In this document: one piece after another, positions 54,681-63,647 of the stretch | Position numbering within the stretch: the first letter of the stretch is position 1 | Layout of the letters: every line of letters begins with the position of its first letter | Source: CBDCYN01 sp965224205 | GTDB lineage: Bacteria > Planctomycetota > Phycisphaerae > Phycisphaerales > Phycisphaeraceae | Length of the DNA stretch: 64,000 bases | Direction: 5' to 3' | Assembly: GCA_965224205.1 (NCBI GenBank) | Contig: CBDCYN010000038.1 | Location: forward strand, 62,001-126,000 | Made by a program: the position numbers and the translations under genes | The notes under the pieces: generated by a model | Databases searched by the model: none | Told to the model about the DNA's origin: nothing | The model's input: only the letters and a program-made list of their open reading frames with translations

Positions 54681-55925
54681 TTACCCGCCACGCTTGGGCA
54701 ACACGAGCTGTTGACCGACGTAGATATCGTCGGGTCGGTCCAACACCCGGCGATTGGCCTCATAGATCTCCCGCCAGCGGTTTTCGTCGCCCAGGTGTTT
54801 GCCGGCGATGGATGAAAGGGTGTCGCTGGGCTGGACGGTGTAGGTCTTCTGCGACGGTTTGGACGGGGTCGAGCCGGCTTGCCGGGCGGTGGTCGGCTTC
54901 TGATCCGCGGCGCGTTGTTCAGGCATCCGCAGCTTGGTGCCCGCGATCAGATGATCCGGGGAGTCGAGTCGATCGCGGTTGGCTTCGTAGAGGTCGTACC
55001 AACGCTTGGCAGACCCGAGGTGCTCCTGGGCCAACGTGCTGAGGCTATCGCCGGAACCAACCACGATCGTTCGGTTGCCGCTGGGGCTACCCTGGCTGCG
55101 GGCTTGGTCGCCCTTGCGATCGAACCGCTCGACCGGGGTCTGCTTGGAAGAAGAACCTGTCGCAAGAACCTCTGCCGATGGACCGGCCTTGTTGGGGATT
55201 ACCAGCCGAACCCCGTTGCGGATGGCCCCGTCGGCGCCTACGGATTGAGGGTTGGCTTCGGCGATGACTCTCCACCGCTCTCCATCGTCGTAGTACTGTT
55301 GAGCGATCTGCCACAGCGTCTGGCCCGAACGCACATAGTGGACGACGGGTTGGGCGGTGACCTGGGTCGAAGCCGCATCGACTCGACGCGGACGAGATGA
55401 CACGGGTTTACTCGTTCGCCGCTGCGATTGATCGGCGGGGGAAGCCGCGAGCGACGCGGCTTGATCGGGGTCTAGCTGGGTTTTGCGTAACGACGGAACC
55501 GTCGGTGCTGGGTTACGATTGGCGGCCATGCGTGGCTGGGCCACCGGGTCGTGCCTCGGTCTCGGGGCCGGGGGCGGCCAATCGGTAGCTGGGGGCGAGG
55601 GCCGAAGTTGTGGGGGGACGGTGGTTGGGTTTTCGGTTGCGGGGCGTGGATCGGATGAACCGGCGAAGGGTAGAACCGGTGGCGGCAGCGGTTGCTGAGC
55701 TTTGGCCTTGCGGGCTGGCGGGGCGACCCGGGCGGCTTGCGGTTGTCGGTCCCTCGTGATAGCCCCCGGACGGGTGGGCTGCTCGGGGGTGGTGCGTGTG
55801 AGGCTCTCGGAGAGCATCGCGGGCTCCTGCTGCTGCACGACCGAGAGGTGGTCGCTGACAATGATCCCGATCAAGAGGATCACGCCCATGCCTACGATCA
55901 GCCCGACTTTTGTTTCTCGTGTCAT
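54681..55925 (-). CDS. LysM-repeat membrane-anchored protein in the dcw-like cluster
   Basis: A 414-residue protein with an N-terminal transmembrane anchor (VGLIVGMGVILLIGIIVSDHL), a long Pro/Ala/Arg-rich spacer, and three LysM domains: YVRSGQTLWQIAQQYYDDGE at about 197, VVGSGDSLSTLAQEHLGSAK at about 290, and YTVQPSDTLSSIAGKHLGDE at about 365. LysM domains bind peptidoglycan glycan chains. It lies between rsmH and the ftsL-like gene, all on one strand, 95 bases before ftsL and 42 after rsmH. This suggests a division or wall-synthesis role that replaces a standard dcw member (inference). Confidence 0.88.
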   Translation of the reverse strand: MTRETKVGLIVGMGVILLIGIIVSDHLSVVQQQEPAMLSESLTRTTPEQPTRPGAITRDRQPQAARVAPPARKAKAQQPLPPPVLPFAGSSDPRPATENPTTVPPQLRPSPPATDWPPPAPRPRHDPVAQPRMAANRNPAPTVPSLRKTQLDPDQAASLAASPADQSQRRTSKPVSSRPRRVDAASTQVTAQPVVHYVRSGQTLWQIAQQYYDDGERWRVIAEANPQSVGADGAIRNGVRLVIPNKAGPSAEVLATGSSSKQTPVERFDRKGDQARSQGSPSGNRTIVVGSGDSLSTLAQEHLGSAKRWYDLYEANRDRLDSPDHLIAGTKLRMPEQRAADQKPTTARQAGSTPSKPSQKTYTVQPSDTLSSIAGKHLGDENRWREIYEANRRVLDRPDDIYVGQQLVLPKRGG

Positions 55926-55967
55926 GACCCGGCCGTCCTTGGTGGGTGAAGAATTACCATCCTTGCA

Positions 55968-57068
55968 TCACGGACTCAAACCCGTGTTGATTATATCTAC
56001 ATTCTCGTCGTTTTCATCTGCTGCATCTACGGTCCGCTGGATCACCCGCAGCTTCGCCGATCGGCTTTTCGGGTTGGCACGGCGTTCGTCACGGCCGGCG
56101 ACCCGGGGCTTGGTCGTGATCCGCTGGGCCCTGCCCTGACGGTGCATCGCGGCGAACGCTCGCTTGACGCGTCGGTCTTCCAGCGAATGGAAGCTGATCA
56201 CCGCGGCCCGGCCCCCCGGTCGAAGTAGATTCTCGACCTGACCTAGCAGCCGGTCCAGTGATTCGAGCTCCTCGTTGACCGCGATCCGCAACGCCATGAA
56301 TGTCCGTGTTGCTGGATCGATCTGCGTGACCGCTGGGGCACACGATTTGGCATGCCGCCGCCCGCCCCGAGGCCGAACGGCGCGCCGCACGACTTGGGCC
56401 AGTTCCTTAGTGGTCTTGATCGGCGATTGTTGGCGGTATTCGACAATCTTTCTGGCGATCCGCCGGCTGCGCCGCTCACCGCTGTGGTGATAGATCAGAT
56501 CCGCCAGTTCGTTTTCCTTTAGACGGTTGACCAGCTGTTGGGCACTGGTAGGCAGACCCGGGTCGAGGCGCATATCTAGCGGCCCGTCAAGAAGGAACGA
56601 CAAGCCCCGCCCCGGGTTGAACATCTGGTTCGAAGAAAACCCCAGATCCGCCAGCAGCAGGTCGACCCGGTCGATCCCTAAACGATCCAACACCTCGGTG
56701 GCGTGACGGAAATTCGCGTGGACGAGATCGAGCATGACCCCGCGTGCGCCCGGTTCGCTGGCCAGCCGCTGGCTGGCGAAGGCGACGTTGGCGGGGTCCA
56801 TGTCCAGCCCGACGTATCGCCCGTTTGGCGATAATCGAGCCGCGATCAGGCTTGCGTGCCCACCGCGACCGACGGTGCAGTCGAGGCACACCATCCCCGG
56901 CTGAGGATCGAGCAGCTCGACCACCTCCGGGGCCAAGACGGGGCAATGACCGGCGACATCGTCCGTTCCGAGGCTACCGTTTAAAGGGCGCGAAGCGGTG
57001 TGGTCCTGTGGTAAATCGTCCATGAACAAGACGGATCCGTGGCCCGTGGTTTCGATATCCTTGATCAA
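55968..57068 (-). CDS. rsmH: 16S rRNA (cytosine(1402)-N4)-methyltransferase RsmH
   Basis: A 366-residue SAM-dependent enzyme (MraW) that modifies C1402 of 16S rRNA. HCPVLAPEVVELLDP, LDCTVGRGGHASLIA (SAM-binding), LLADLGFSSNQ and RAAVISFHSLEDRRVKRAF are all family hallmarks. A 12-residue insertion (RRHAKSCAPAVTQ) interrupts the usual RRRGG..HPATRTFQALRIAVN region. About 35 N-terminal residues are extra. The TTG start at 57068 has GGAGGT 5 bases upstream. It opens the dcw-like cluster; mraZ, its usual upstream neighbour, is missing. Confidence 0.95.
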   Translation of the reverse strand: MIKDIETTGHGSVLFMDDLPQDHTASRPLNGSLGTDDVAGHCPVLAPEVVELLDPQPGMVCLDCTVGRGGHASLIAARLSPNGRYVGLDMDPANVAFASQRLASEPGARGVMLDLVHANFRHATEVLDRLGIDRVDLLLADLGFSSNQMFNPGRGLSFLLDGPLDMRLDPGLPTSAQQLVNRLKENELADLIYHHSGERRSRRIARKIVEYRQQSPIKTTKELAQVVRRAVRPRGGRRHAKSCAPAVTQIDPATRTFMALRIAVNEELESLDRLLGQVENLLRPGGRAAVISFHSLEDRRVKRAFAAMHRQGRAQRITTKPRVAGRDERRANPKSRSAKLRVIQRTVDAADENDENVDIINTGLSP

Positions 57069-57118
57069 AGATGACCTCCGTTACAAGTGAATAAGCCACG
57101 GTGCCTTTCTACCCGATA

Positions 57119-57124
57119 AGTATA
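57119..57124 (-). promoter_or_regulatory. Candidate -10 box of rsmH
   Basis: On the minus strand TATACT, preceded by GATGGG, lies about 50 bases upstream of the rsmH start. No convincing -35 was found at the standard distance. Confidence 0.35.
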
Positions 57125-57205
57125 CCCATCGGGGATGGCGTACCGTGTCGCGGATGGGCTCTGTCCCAAAGCTTTCCCAGCCATACACATGAGCGGCTTT
57201 GTGTC

Positions 57206-57228
57206 TTTCCAACCGGGATCGGTATATA
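57206..57228 (+). repeat. Dispersed intergenic motif, copy B2
   Basis: TTTCCAACCGGGATCGG is followed by TATATA; the GGGATCGGTATA core is shared with the copy at 7667. It lies 97 bases before the GT4 gene. Confidence 0.4.
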
Positions 57229-57295
57229 CAGCACCGCGTCGGTGATACGATTGGCCCTGGGAATTATCGTGTCGCGTACAAGATCCGCGGCGGGG

Positions 57296-57319
57296 TTTCA
57301 TCTGCGATGGGCGTATAAA
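57296..57319 (+). promoter_or_regulatory. Dispersed motif, copy B1: possible promoter of a leaderless GT4 mRNA
   Basis: TTTCATCTGCGATGGGCG is followed by TATAAA (57314-57319), which ends 5 bases before the ATG at 57325. If TATAAA is the -10 box, transcription would begin at or within the start codon. No Shine-Dalgarno precedes the gene, consistent with leaderless translation. Confidence 0.45.
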
Positions 57320-57324
57320 CACGG

Positions 57325-58470
57325 ATGCCTCAATCACCGGTTGTCATCGCTCACGTCTTGCACCGGCTCTACCTAGCCGGGGCGGAGGTCCTGGCCGCGG
57401 ATCTATCGCGCAAGCTCACCTGTGAAGCACCCGGTCGCTACCGCTTCGCTTTCGTGTGCCTCGACGAGACCGGGCCGCTGGGCCGACAACTGGCTGACGA
57501 GGGGTTCATGGTGGTCGGCCTCCAACGCCGGCCGGGCGTGGATTGGTCGGTGGCGCGGAAGATTAAACAGTTGATCCAGGATCACGGGATCGATCTGCTT
57601 CACGCCCACCAATATACCCCATTCTTCTACGCCGCCGCTTCCCGTGGATGGCGGTCCTCACCGGCGGTGTTGTTCACGGAGCACGGCCGCCATTACCCCG
57701 ACTATCGCCGGCCTAAACGTGTGTTAGTCAATAAGTTCCTGCTCAAGAGATACGACCGGGTCAACGCCGTGGGCCACTTCGTCCGACGCGCGTTGATCGA
57801 CCACGAAGGGATCGCCGCCGACCGGGTTGAGGTGATCCACAATGGGATCGACCCCAACGGGTTCATCACAGATCCACACGAAGCCCGTCACACCCGGTCT
57901 ACGGTTCGCCAAGAGCTGGGGATCAATGACCAACAGGTGTTGATCCTCCAGGTCGCTCGGTTCCACCCGGTCAAGGACCACGCCACGTCGATCCGTGCGT
58001 TCGAAAGCATCTGCAAACAGTCCCCCAATGTGGTGCTATGCCTCGTCGGGGATGGAGACGAACGCGCCGCGTGCCAGCAGCTGGCCCAAGACCTGAAAAT
58101 CCATGACCGTGTGATATTCTTAGGGGTCCGAGAAGACGTCGCGCGCCTGATGGCCGCTAGCGATATCTTCACACTTAGCAGCTTAAGCGAAGGGATCTCC
58201 GTGACGCTGCTTGAAGCGATGGCTAGCGGGTTGCCGATCGCGACCACGGACGTCGGCGGTAACAGCGAGATCGTGGTGGACGGTCAAACCGGGCTGCTGT
58301 CCCCTCGGCGTGACGCGCAGGCCCTAGGCCACAATCTTGCCCAACTCATCGGCAGCGTTGATCTGCGGCGCCGCATGGGAAGCGCAGGACGCCAACGCCT
58401 CGTTGATCGGTTCACTCAGGCACAGATGCACAATCGGTACATCGAGATCTACGAGAAAATGCTCCGTTAA
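57325..58470 (+). CDS. Glycosyltransferase family 4
   Basis: A 381-residue GT-B fold enzyme. N-terminal Rossmann-like acceptor domain: PVVIAHVLHRLYLAGAEVLA, LLHAHQYTPFFYAAA, TEHGRHYPDYRRPK. C-terminal nucleotide-sugar domain: HPVKDHATSIRAFE, VGDGDERAACQQL and the EX7E-type motif EGISVTLLEAMASGLPIATT. It transfers a sugar from an activated donor to a growing glycan, probably for surface polysaccharide or glycolipid. The start at 57325 lies right at the first beta-strand of the fold and lacks an upstream ribosome-binding site. It is divergent from rsmH. Confidence 0.92.
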   Translation: MPQSPVVIAHVLHRLYLAGAEVLAADLSRKLTCEAPGRYRFAFVCLDETGPLGRQLADEGFMVVGLQRRPGVDWSVARKIKQLIQDHGIDLLHAHQYTPFFYAAASRGWRSSPAVLFTEHGRHYPDYRRPKRVLVNKFLLKRYDRVNAVGHFVRRALIDHEGIAADRVEVIHNGIDPNGFITDPHEARHTRSTVRQELGINDQQVLILQVARFHPVKDHATSIRAFESICKQSPNVVLCLVGDGDERAACQQLAQDLKIHDRVIFLGVREDVARLMAASDIFTLSSLSEGISVTLLEAMASGLPIATTDVGGNSEIVVDGQTGLLSPRRDAQALGHNLAQLIGSVDLRRRMGSAGRQRLVDRFTQAQMHNRYIEIYEKMLR

Positions 58471-58531
58471 CACCCGTGCCCGCGGGCTGATGTGGAAGAT
58501 GGGCTGAAAGATAATCCGTTGATCATGTTCC

Positions 58532-60256
58532 GTGGAACCATGGGATCTGCCTCAGGAATACCCCGTCGATCACCCGATGGATAAACAGACCATGCGCCAA
58601 CAACAGGCCATCGCGATGACCGATCACCCGCACTTCGGCCCCGCCCCGAATACGGGAGGGCGTCCTCGATCCGTCCGGTCCGTGGCCCGGCCTGCTCACC
58701 ATGTCGCGTGGTTAGCGGTTCTTGTGATTGCTTGGATAACCGCCAGCCCCGCCCTGGGCAACCCCGAGGGCAAGATCCGAGAGGTGCTCCACGCCGCGGA
58801 CCTGCGCCAGACCCTGGTGGGGGTGCTGGCCGTAGACTTATCTACCCATCAGGTGTTGGCCTCGATCAACGCGGACGTGCCGATGATCCCGGCCAGTAAC
58901 ATGAAACTCGTCACCACGGCGGGGGCGTTGCACGTCCTGGGCCCGCAGTTCGTCTTCCGCACGGAGCTGAGGCTGCTAGATCCCGATGACTGGGCATCGA
59001 TCACCGACCAACAGATGCTCCAGCGCGGCGTCCCGGTCGATTCGGGCCCGGTGTTGGTGGTCGGGGGCGATGGGGACCCGGGGTTCTGCGACCCGCAACT
59101 GCTGCGCGAGCACGACTGGGACGTCGATCAAGTCCTCCAGCTCTGGGCCGAGGCGGTCCGTGACGCGGGCGTCACCGAGGTCGCCAGCCTGGTCATCGAT
59201 GACCGCGTCTTCGACCGGCAGTTTGTTCACCCCTCCTGGCCCCGGGAACAGCTTCAGATGTGGTACTGCGCCCAGGTCGCGGGGATCAATTTCTACGGCA
59301 ACTGCCTGGATATCTACCCCCTGCCCACCCAAGCGGGCCAGAGCCCCAAGACCGTGGTGTTCCCGTCGGACGTGTTCGTGACCCTCACCAACAACGCGGT
59401 CACCGCCAAGACCGATTCGATGTGGCTGTCTCGGCAGCCCAATACCAACAAGATCACGCTGGGCGGCACGATCAAACACCGCCGCACCACGCCCCTGCTC
59501 GTGACCGTCCACGACCCAGCGATGGTGTTGGCCCAAGTCCTAAGCGAACGACTGGCTCAGGTAGGCGTGACGGTCGGCCGCATCGACCGACCCCACCCTG
59601 AAGACCGGATGCCGCCCGGCAAGACCCTGCACGTGGTCCAGACCACTTTGCCCGCGGTGCTGCGCCGGAGCAATAAAGATTCCCAAAACCTCTTCGCAGA
59701 GGCTTTGCTCAAACGGATGGGCCGGGCATTCACCGGCACGCCCGGCAGCTGGGACAACGCCGCGGCCGCGGTGCGGCTTTTCCTCCAGGAGCGGATCGGC
59801 CCGATCGGCGCCGCAGTCACGGTCGCCGACGGCAGCGGCCTTAGCCGTGACAACCGCGTCACCGCCCGGGTCATGGTCGAGATCCTCCGCAAGATGTACC
59901 ACGACCCGGATCTGGGCCCGCCCTTCATCGAAAGCTTGGCCATCGGGGGCGTTGACGGGACCCTCAAGAAGAGATTTAAGAAACCCACCCATGGCCTTGT
60001 CTATGGCAAAAGCGGGTATATCAACGGCGTGAGCACGCTGAGCGGTTACCTCGTCAAGCAGGGTCCCGCTGGCCCCGATGGCCACGCTGCCATCGCGTTT
60101 AGCCTTCTGTTCAATGACTTTAAACCCCCCGTTCACGTTTACAAGATCAAACAAACCCAAGAAAACCTGGTTCGGATTTTGGATGAGTACCTCACCCGTG
60201 CCCCGGTGCCGCCGGCGTTAACCCCAGCGTCGCAGCCGGTCGAATCGAAGCCGTAA
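58532..60256 (+). CDS. dacB: D-alanyl-D-alanine carboxypeptidase/endopeptidase, PBP4 (S13) family
   Basis: A class C low-molecular-weight PBP of up to 574 residues. The three active-site motifs are present: SxxK in PASNMKLVTT (Ser about 122), SxN in GSGLSRDNRVTA, and KSG in YGKSGYINGVSTLSG. It trims pentapeptide stems or cleaves cross-links in the periplasm. The hydrophobic export segment (VAWLAVLVIAWITASPALG) lies unusually far in (about residues 53-72 from the GTG at 58532), so the true start may be at an ATG at 58577, 58592 or 58616. It follows the GT4 gene by 61 bases and converges with the next gene. Confidence 0.93.
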   Translation: MEPWDLPQEYPVDHPMDKQTMRQQQAIAMTDHPHFGPAPNTGGRPRSVRSVARPAHHVAWLAVLVIAWITASPALGNPEGKIREVLHAADLRQTLVGVLAVDLSTHQVLASINADVPMIPASNMKLVTTAGALHVLGPQFVFRTELRLLDPDDWASITDQQMLQRGVPVDSGPVLVVGGDGDPGFCDPQLLREHDWDVDQVLQLWAEAVRDAGVTEVASLVIDDRVFDRQFVHPSWPREQLQMWYCAQVAGINFYGNCLDIYPLPTQAGQSPKTVVFPSDVFVTLTNNAVTAKTDSMWLSRQPNTNKITLGGTIKHRRTTPLLVTVHDPAMVLAQVLSERLAQVGVTVGRIDRPHPEDRMPPGKTLHVVQTTLPAVLRRSNKDSQNLFAEALLKRMGRAFTGTPGSWDNAAAAVRLFLQERIGPIGAAVTVADGSGLSRDNRVTARVMVEILRKMYHDPDLGPPFIESLAIGGVDGTLKKRFKKPTHGLVYGKSGYINGVSTLSGYLVKQGPAGPDGHAAIAFSLLFNDFKPPVHVYKIKQTQENLVRILDEYLTRAPVPPALTPASQPVESKP

Positions 60257-60303
60257 CCCTCTCTCGATGCGGTGTGGCCCGCGTACCCCCCCCAAAAAAC
60301 ACA

Positions 60304-61665
60304 CTAAGGACGCGGAGCCGGCCCCGGGACGTCCTCTTCGGGCGCGGTGACTCGACCGCCCCTCGGCGCCGGCCCAAGGTTCGACCGGTTGTCTTCATCA
60401 GCCTGCGAGATCAGCACCATGGCGTTATCGAGCACCACCCGGTCCATCACGGGCCCGTTGGCCCCTTCTTCAACCACAACGATCAACACCCCGCCGTGGA
60501 TTGCCACGTTGATCTCCGCCTCGAGACGGTCTGCGTTTAACCGGACAGCAGCCACCTCTTCTTGATCCACGTAGAACGTCACCGGGCAATCTGCCCAGCC
60601 CCACGGTTCGCTCAAGGCCCCATCACCGGCCGCCAACCGGACGGTGCACCCAAAACGGGTCGCCGCTTCGGGCAGCTCTAGCTCGACCCGCACCGGCGCG
60701 TGCAGGCGCAGTGTGGTCGACGCCAACTGCGGGGGGCTCTCGACGCCAAAGACATCACCGCCGTCAAGCACCCGCATCGGCAGATCCCCCAACGGGACCG
60801 TCACCGATCCCGCACCCGAAGGCACCACCCGTTTGAGACGATCGATCGGGACCGGCTCCGAGCCGGTCCCTGTGGTGAGCCCTGGGCTGATAAACCATCG
60901 GTCCGAATCGAGTCGCACCCACCGCGCTTGCACCACGCTGCCGTCCATGAACTCGATCTCGTACCCCGACCCAGACCCCGGCTCAGAAGGGTTGGACAGC
61001 CGCACCGCAGCCAGCCGGTCCAGCGGAAGCCGGATGGGTTCGCGGTGGCCCTCGGCCCGCAGCTCGATCCCGTCGGCTTCGATCGCGGTGACGAAACCTT
61101 CGATCTGGTCCCCGTTCTTAAACCGCAGCGTGTCCCGGGGCGTGGGCGGATCCCCGATAACGCCTACAGGGTCACCGACCAGCGTTATCGAGCGGATCCG
61201 CGTTAACGGGATCGACACCCGCCCCAAGCTCTCGTTGTCCCAGTAGAGGGTTTGGCCGTCCTGAGAACCACCCACCCACCGGCCCGAGAGTCTTTGGCGG
61301 TCCACCAACTCCACCCAACCGTTCTCGGGACCGCCCCTCGACCCACCGCCTCCGTTGAGATCTTCAACCAAGGGATAAATCTGTACATACTGATCTAACG
61401 GGTCCACCCGCAGCTCACGGGCGTGATCAAAGAAACTCATCATGCCCTCATCAATGCTTTGGATCTTGACGGTGTGTTTCTGCAGTTGCCGATCGATCAG
61501 CAGCGCGGGCGTGACCGCCAGCGCCTCGTGGGGGGCCATCCACAGGTGCAAAGCAGCAGCCACGAACGCTACGAATAAGGGGGCCAACGGGCACGCTCCC
61601 CCGTGCACCCGTTTCTCGTTAAGCGCTGAGCCCCTGTCACCCAACTTCTTCATGGCGACGCTCAT
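60304..61665 (-). CDS. Exported protein with small beta-barrel repeats, function unknown
   Basis: A 453-residue protein with a signal peptide (LAPLFVAFVAAALHLWMAPHEALA). Two or three repeated strand-rich units of the Sm-like type follow (for example DTLRFKNGDQIEGFVTAIEADGIEL...LPLDRLAAVRL), of the pattern often annotated only as hypothetical in planctomycetes. The C-terminal region (TTLRLHAPVRVELELPEAATR to VMDRVVLDNAMVLIS) resembles an NPCBM-like carbohydrate-binding beta-sandwich. Its ATG overlaps the upstream gene's stop by 4 bases (61662-61665), so it is translationally coupled to the squalene-cyclase-fold gene. No enzyme motif was seen. Confidence 0.6.
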   Translation of the reverse strand: MSVAMKKLGDRGSALNEKRVHGGACPLAPLFVAFVAAALHLWMAPHEALAVTPALLIDRQLQKHTVKIQSIDEGMMSFFDHARELRVDPLDQYVQIYPLVEDLNGGGGSRGGPENGWVELVDRQRLSGRWVGGSQDGQTLYWDNESLGRVSIPLTRIRSITLVGDPVGVIGDPPTPRDTLRFKNGDQIEGFVTAIEADGIELRAEGHREPIRLPLDRLAAVRLSNPSEPGSGSGYEIEFMDGSVVQARWVRLDSDRWFISPGLTTGTGSEPVPIDRLKRVVPSGAGSVTVPLGDLPMRVLDGGDVFGVESPPQLASTTLRLHAPVRVELELPEAATRFGCTVRLAAGDGALSEPWGWADCPVTFYVDQEEVAAVRLNADRLEAEINVAIHGGVLIVVVEEGANGPVMDRVVLDNAMVLISQADEDNRSNLGPAPRGGRVTAPEEDVPGPAPRP

Positions 61666-62693
61666 CTTTGAAAAATCGGCAACAGCCGGTTAGGGATCTG
61701 AAGGATGAGCAGCGCCATCGCCGTGGCGTACGGGTCCCCGTGGCTCGAGTGCCAGTTGCCGCCCGGTTTCTGGGTATTGAGCAGTTCCTGGCGGATCGTG
61801 GGGAACCACTTCCGCCAATAATCCCCGCCCGCTAGATACATCGCCTGCACCGCGTAGTAGTGACCGTAAAAATAGTGGCCGAACTGCCGCCCGCCCATCT
61901 GAGCGAACTGGTCGATCAAGTAGTTGAGCCCCTGGGTCAGCGCCTGGTCTTCATACACCCCCGCGTAGTACAGGCTCGCCACGCCCGCCGCGGACCGGGG
62001 GAACGCCGACCCACCCGCGTTAAGCATGTACCGGAACCCGCCGTCGGTAGGGTTCTGGCACTGCTTGACGTACGTGATCGCCCGCTCGATGGTCTCCTTG
62101 GGCACGCTGATCCCCCCATTGCGAGCCGCGCGCAGAGCCATGACCTGACAGATCGTCACCGAGACATCCGCGTCGAACGGGCGCGGGTGGTACCGCCAGC
62201 CGCCCTCAACGTTCTGCGTGGTCACGATCAATCGTACCGCCTTGATCAATGCCTCGCGCGCCCGCGGATCGGGCGACTGGCCGTAGATCTCACCCAAAAA
62301 CAACGTCGCGAACCCGTGGCCATACATCGGCCCGTGCGACGTATCGGCCGCGATCAGGCCGGTCTCCTGGGCGTTATGGAGCACAAAATTAAGACCGTTT
62401 TCGACTTGATTGCCGTACACGCCGCGATGTGGGAGGCTGCCGTCAGCCATGAACGCCAGGCACGCTAACGCGGTCACCCCAACGTGACGGCTATACCGCT
62501 CGGTCCCGAAGCTGCCGTCGGCCTGCTGCGTCGAAGCCAGGTAGATCAGCCCACGGTCGATGGCTTGACGCATCTCGGGGGTGATTTCAATGAAGTCGGC
62601 CCCGTCGTTAGCGCCACAGACATGGCCGATCGGACCCCACACGATCATACCGATCAATACCAGATAAAGGGATTGACCCGATCGTCGCCGCAT
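61662..62693 (-). CDS. Exported squalene-cyclase-fold (alpha/alpha toroid) repeat protein
   Basis: A 343-residue protein with a signal peptide (LYLVLIGMIVWGPIGHVCG) followed by repeated helical motifs of prenyltransferase/squalene-oxidase type: IYLASTQQADGSFGTERYSR, LIVTTQNVEGGWRYHPRPFD, VKQCQNPTDGGFRYMLN, LLNTQKPGGNWHSSHGD. Known cyclases need a DxDD motif, which was not seen; DADVSVT and similar are not equivalents. It is therefore probably not a hopene cyclase but a member of the planctomycete hypothetical group that shares the toroid fold. The ATG at 62693 has GGAAGG about 10 bases upstream; the frame extends to 62819 without family features. It sits in a run of four minus-strand exported-protein genes. 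Confidence 0.7.
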   Translation of the reverse strand: MRRRSGQSLYLVLIGMIVWGPIGHVCGANDGADFIEITPEMRQAIDRGLIYLASTQQADGSFGTERYSRHVGVTALACLAFMADGSLPHRGVYGNQVENGLNFVLHNAQETGLIAADTSHGPMYGHGFATLFLGEIYGQSPDPRAREALIKAVRLIVTTQNVEGGWRYHPRPFDADVSVTICQVMALRAARNGGISVPKETIERAITYVKQCQNPTDGGFRYMLNAGGSAFPRSAAGVASLYYAGVYEDQALTQGLNYLIDQFAQMGGRQFGHYFYGHYYAVQAMYLAGGDYWRKWFPTIRQELLNTQKPGGNWHSSHGDPYATAMALLILQIPNRLLPIFQR

Positions 62694-62875
62694 GGGATTA
62701 AAACCTTCCACAAGGAGTTTGGCCGACCCGTCACCTTCGACGTCCCGAGGGGTCTCTCGGCGAGCCGCAGCCGTGAAGCAGCGGACCGGGGACCGATCGG
62801 CATTCAAATCCACTCTCATATGGGCTCGCTATAGGGCCCTTACCCCTAGACCGGACAGGATGACCAGACCGCCGT

Positions 62876-63610
62876 TTATTCTAGATCGTCTTGCTGACCT
62901 TCCTGCGCCAGCCGCCGGTAATACTGCTGCGTCAAGGAACGGTACAACGGGGTGAACGGCTCGGACAGCCCTTCCTGTAGCTCATCACGCAGGCGAGCGG
63001 GCAGGTTCCCCCATTGCGACCGCCCCTCGTTCAGTGCCCCGTCCTCTTGCTGGGCGTTGGCCCCGCTACCCCGTGAAGCCGCCCCTGATGATGCGTTGGA
63101 GCCCTGAGCGCCCGGTTGCCCCGCTGCGGCAGCGGCCGCGGCGCTCGATGGGCTGGCGTTCTGGGCGCTGCCGGTGTCTTGACGCTGGGCCTGACCCGAT
63201 GAGCTCGACGATGACGAACCCGCCCCTGACGAAGACGCCCCCCCCTGCTGCTTCGCTGAGGCGATGATCTGATCCAGTTTCGACAACACCGCCTCTTGGA
63301 GCCGCTGGGTCTTCACCCCCGCGTCGAGATGATCGCCCAGCCGAGCCGACACGGCCTGCATGTCACCGACCGCCTCATTGAATAAGTCCAACACTGGCTG
63401 ACCGGTCTGCGCGTCCTGTGGATCCTCTTGCGTGTTGGGCAGCGCCGGGTCAGGCTCGGGGTCGGCCGGTGGCTCAGACTTCGAGCCGGTCGACGGCAAG
63501 CCCAACAGTTCATCGAGTGTCGGCTGATCGGCAGGGCATAAGTCAACCCGCCACATCACCGCCGAGGCGAGACCCAAGATAATCATTTTAGATAGCGACC
63601 ATCGGAACAT
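62876..63610 (-). CDS. Exported low-complexity protein, function unknown
   Basis: A 244-residue protein with a signal peptide (LSKMIILGLASAVMWRVDLC). The middle is low-complexity Ser/Gly/Gln/Ala (SSSGAGSSSSSSSGQAQ, SPSSAAAAAAAGQPG), flanked by a short helical region (LDLFNEAVGDMQAVSARLGD ... LDQIIASAKQQ) and a C-terminal helix (LRDELQEGLSEPFTPLYRSL). It resembles no family known to me. The ATG at 63610 has GGAG about 7 bases upstream. It lies directly downstream of the partial gene at the window edge and upstream of the toroid protein, probably one transcription unit. Confidence 0.55.
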   Translation of the reverse strand: MFRWSLSKMIILGLASAVMWRVDLCPADQPTLDELLGLPSTGSKSEPPADPEPDPALPNTQEDPQDAQTGQPVLDLFNEAVGDMQAVSARLGDHLDAGVKTQRLQEAVLSKLDQIIASAKQQGGASSSGAGSSSSSSSGQAQRQDTGSAQNASPSSAAAAAAAGQPGAQGSNASSGAASRGSGANAQQEDGALNEGRSQWGNLPARLRDELQEGLSEPFTPLYRSLTQQYYRRLAQEGQQDDLE

Positions 63611-63647
63611 AAACCTTCTCCAGGATCGGCGGGTGGACACCTCTAGC

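Noticed and set aside
61662..62693. Assignment as squalene-hopene cyclase
   Set aside because: The catalytic DxDD motif is absent and the protein is half the usual length, although QW-like repeats are present.
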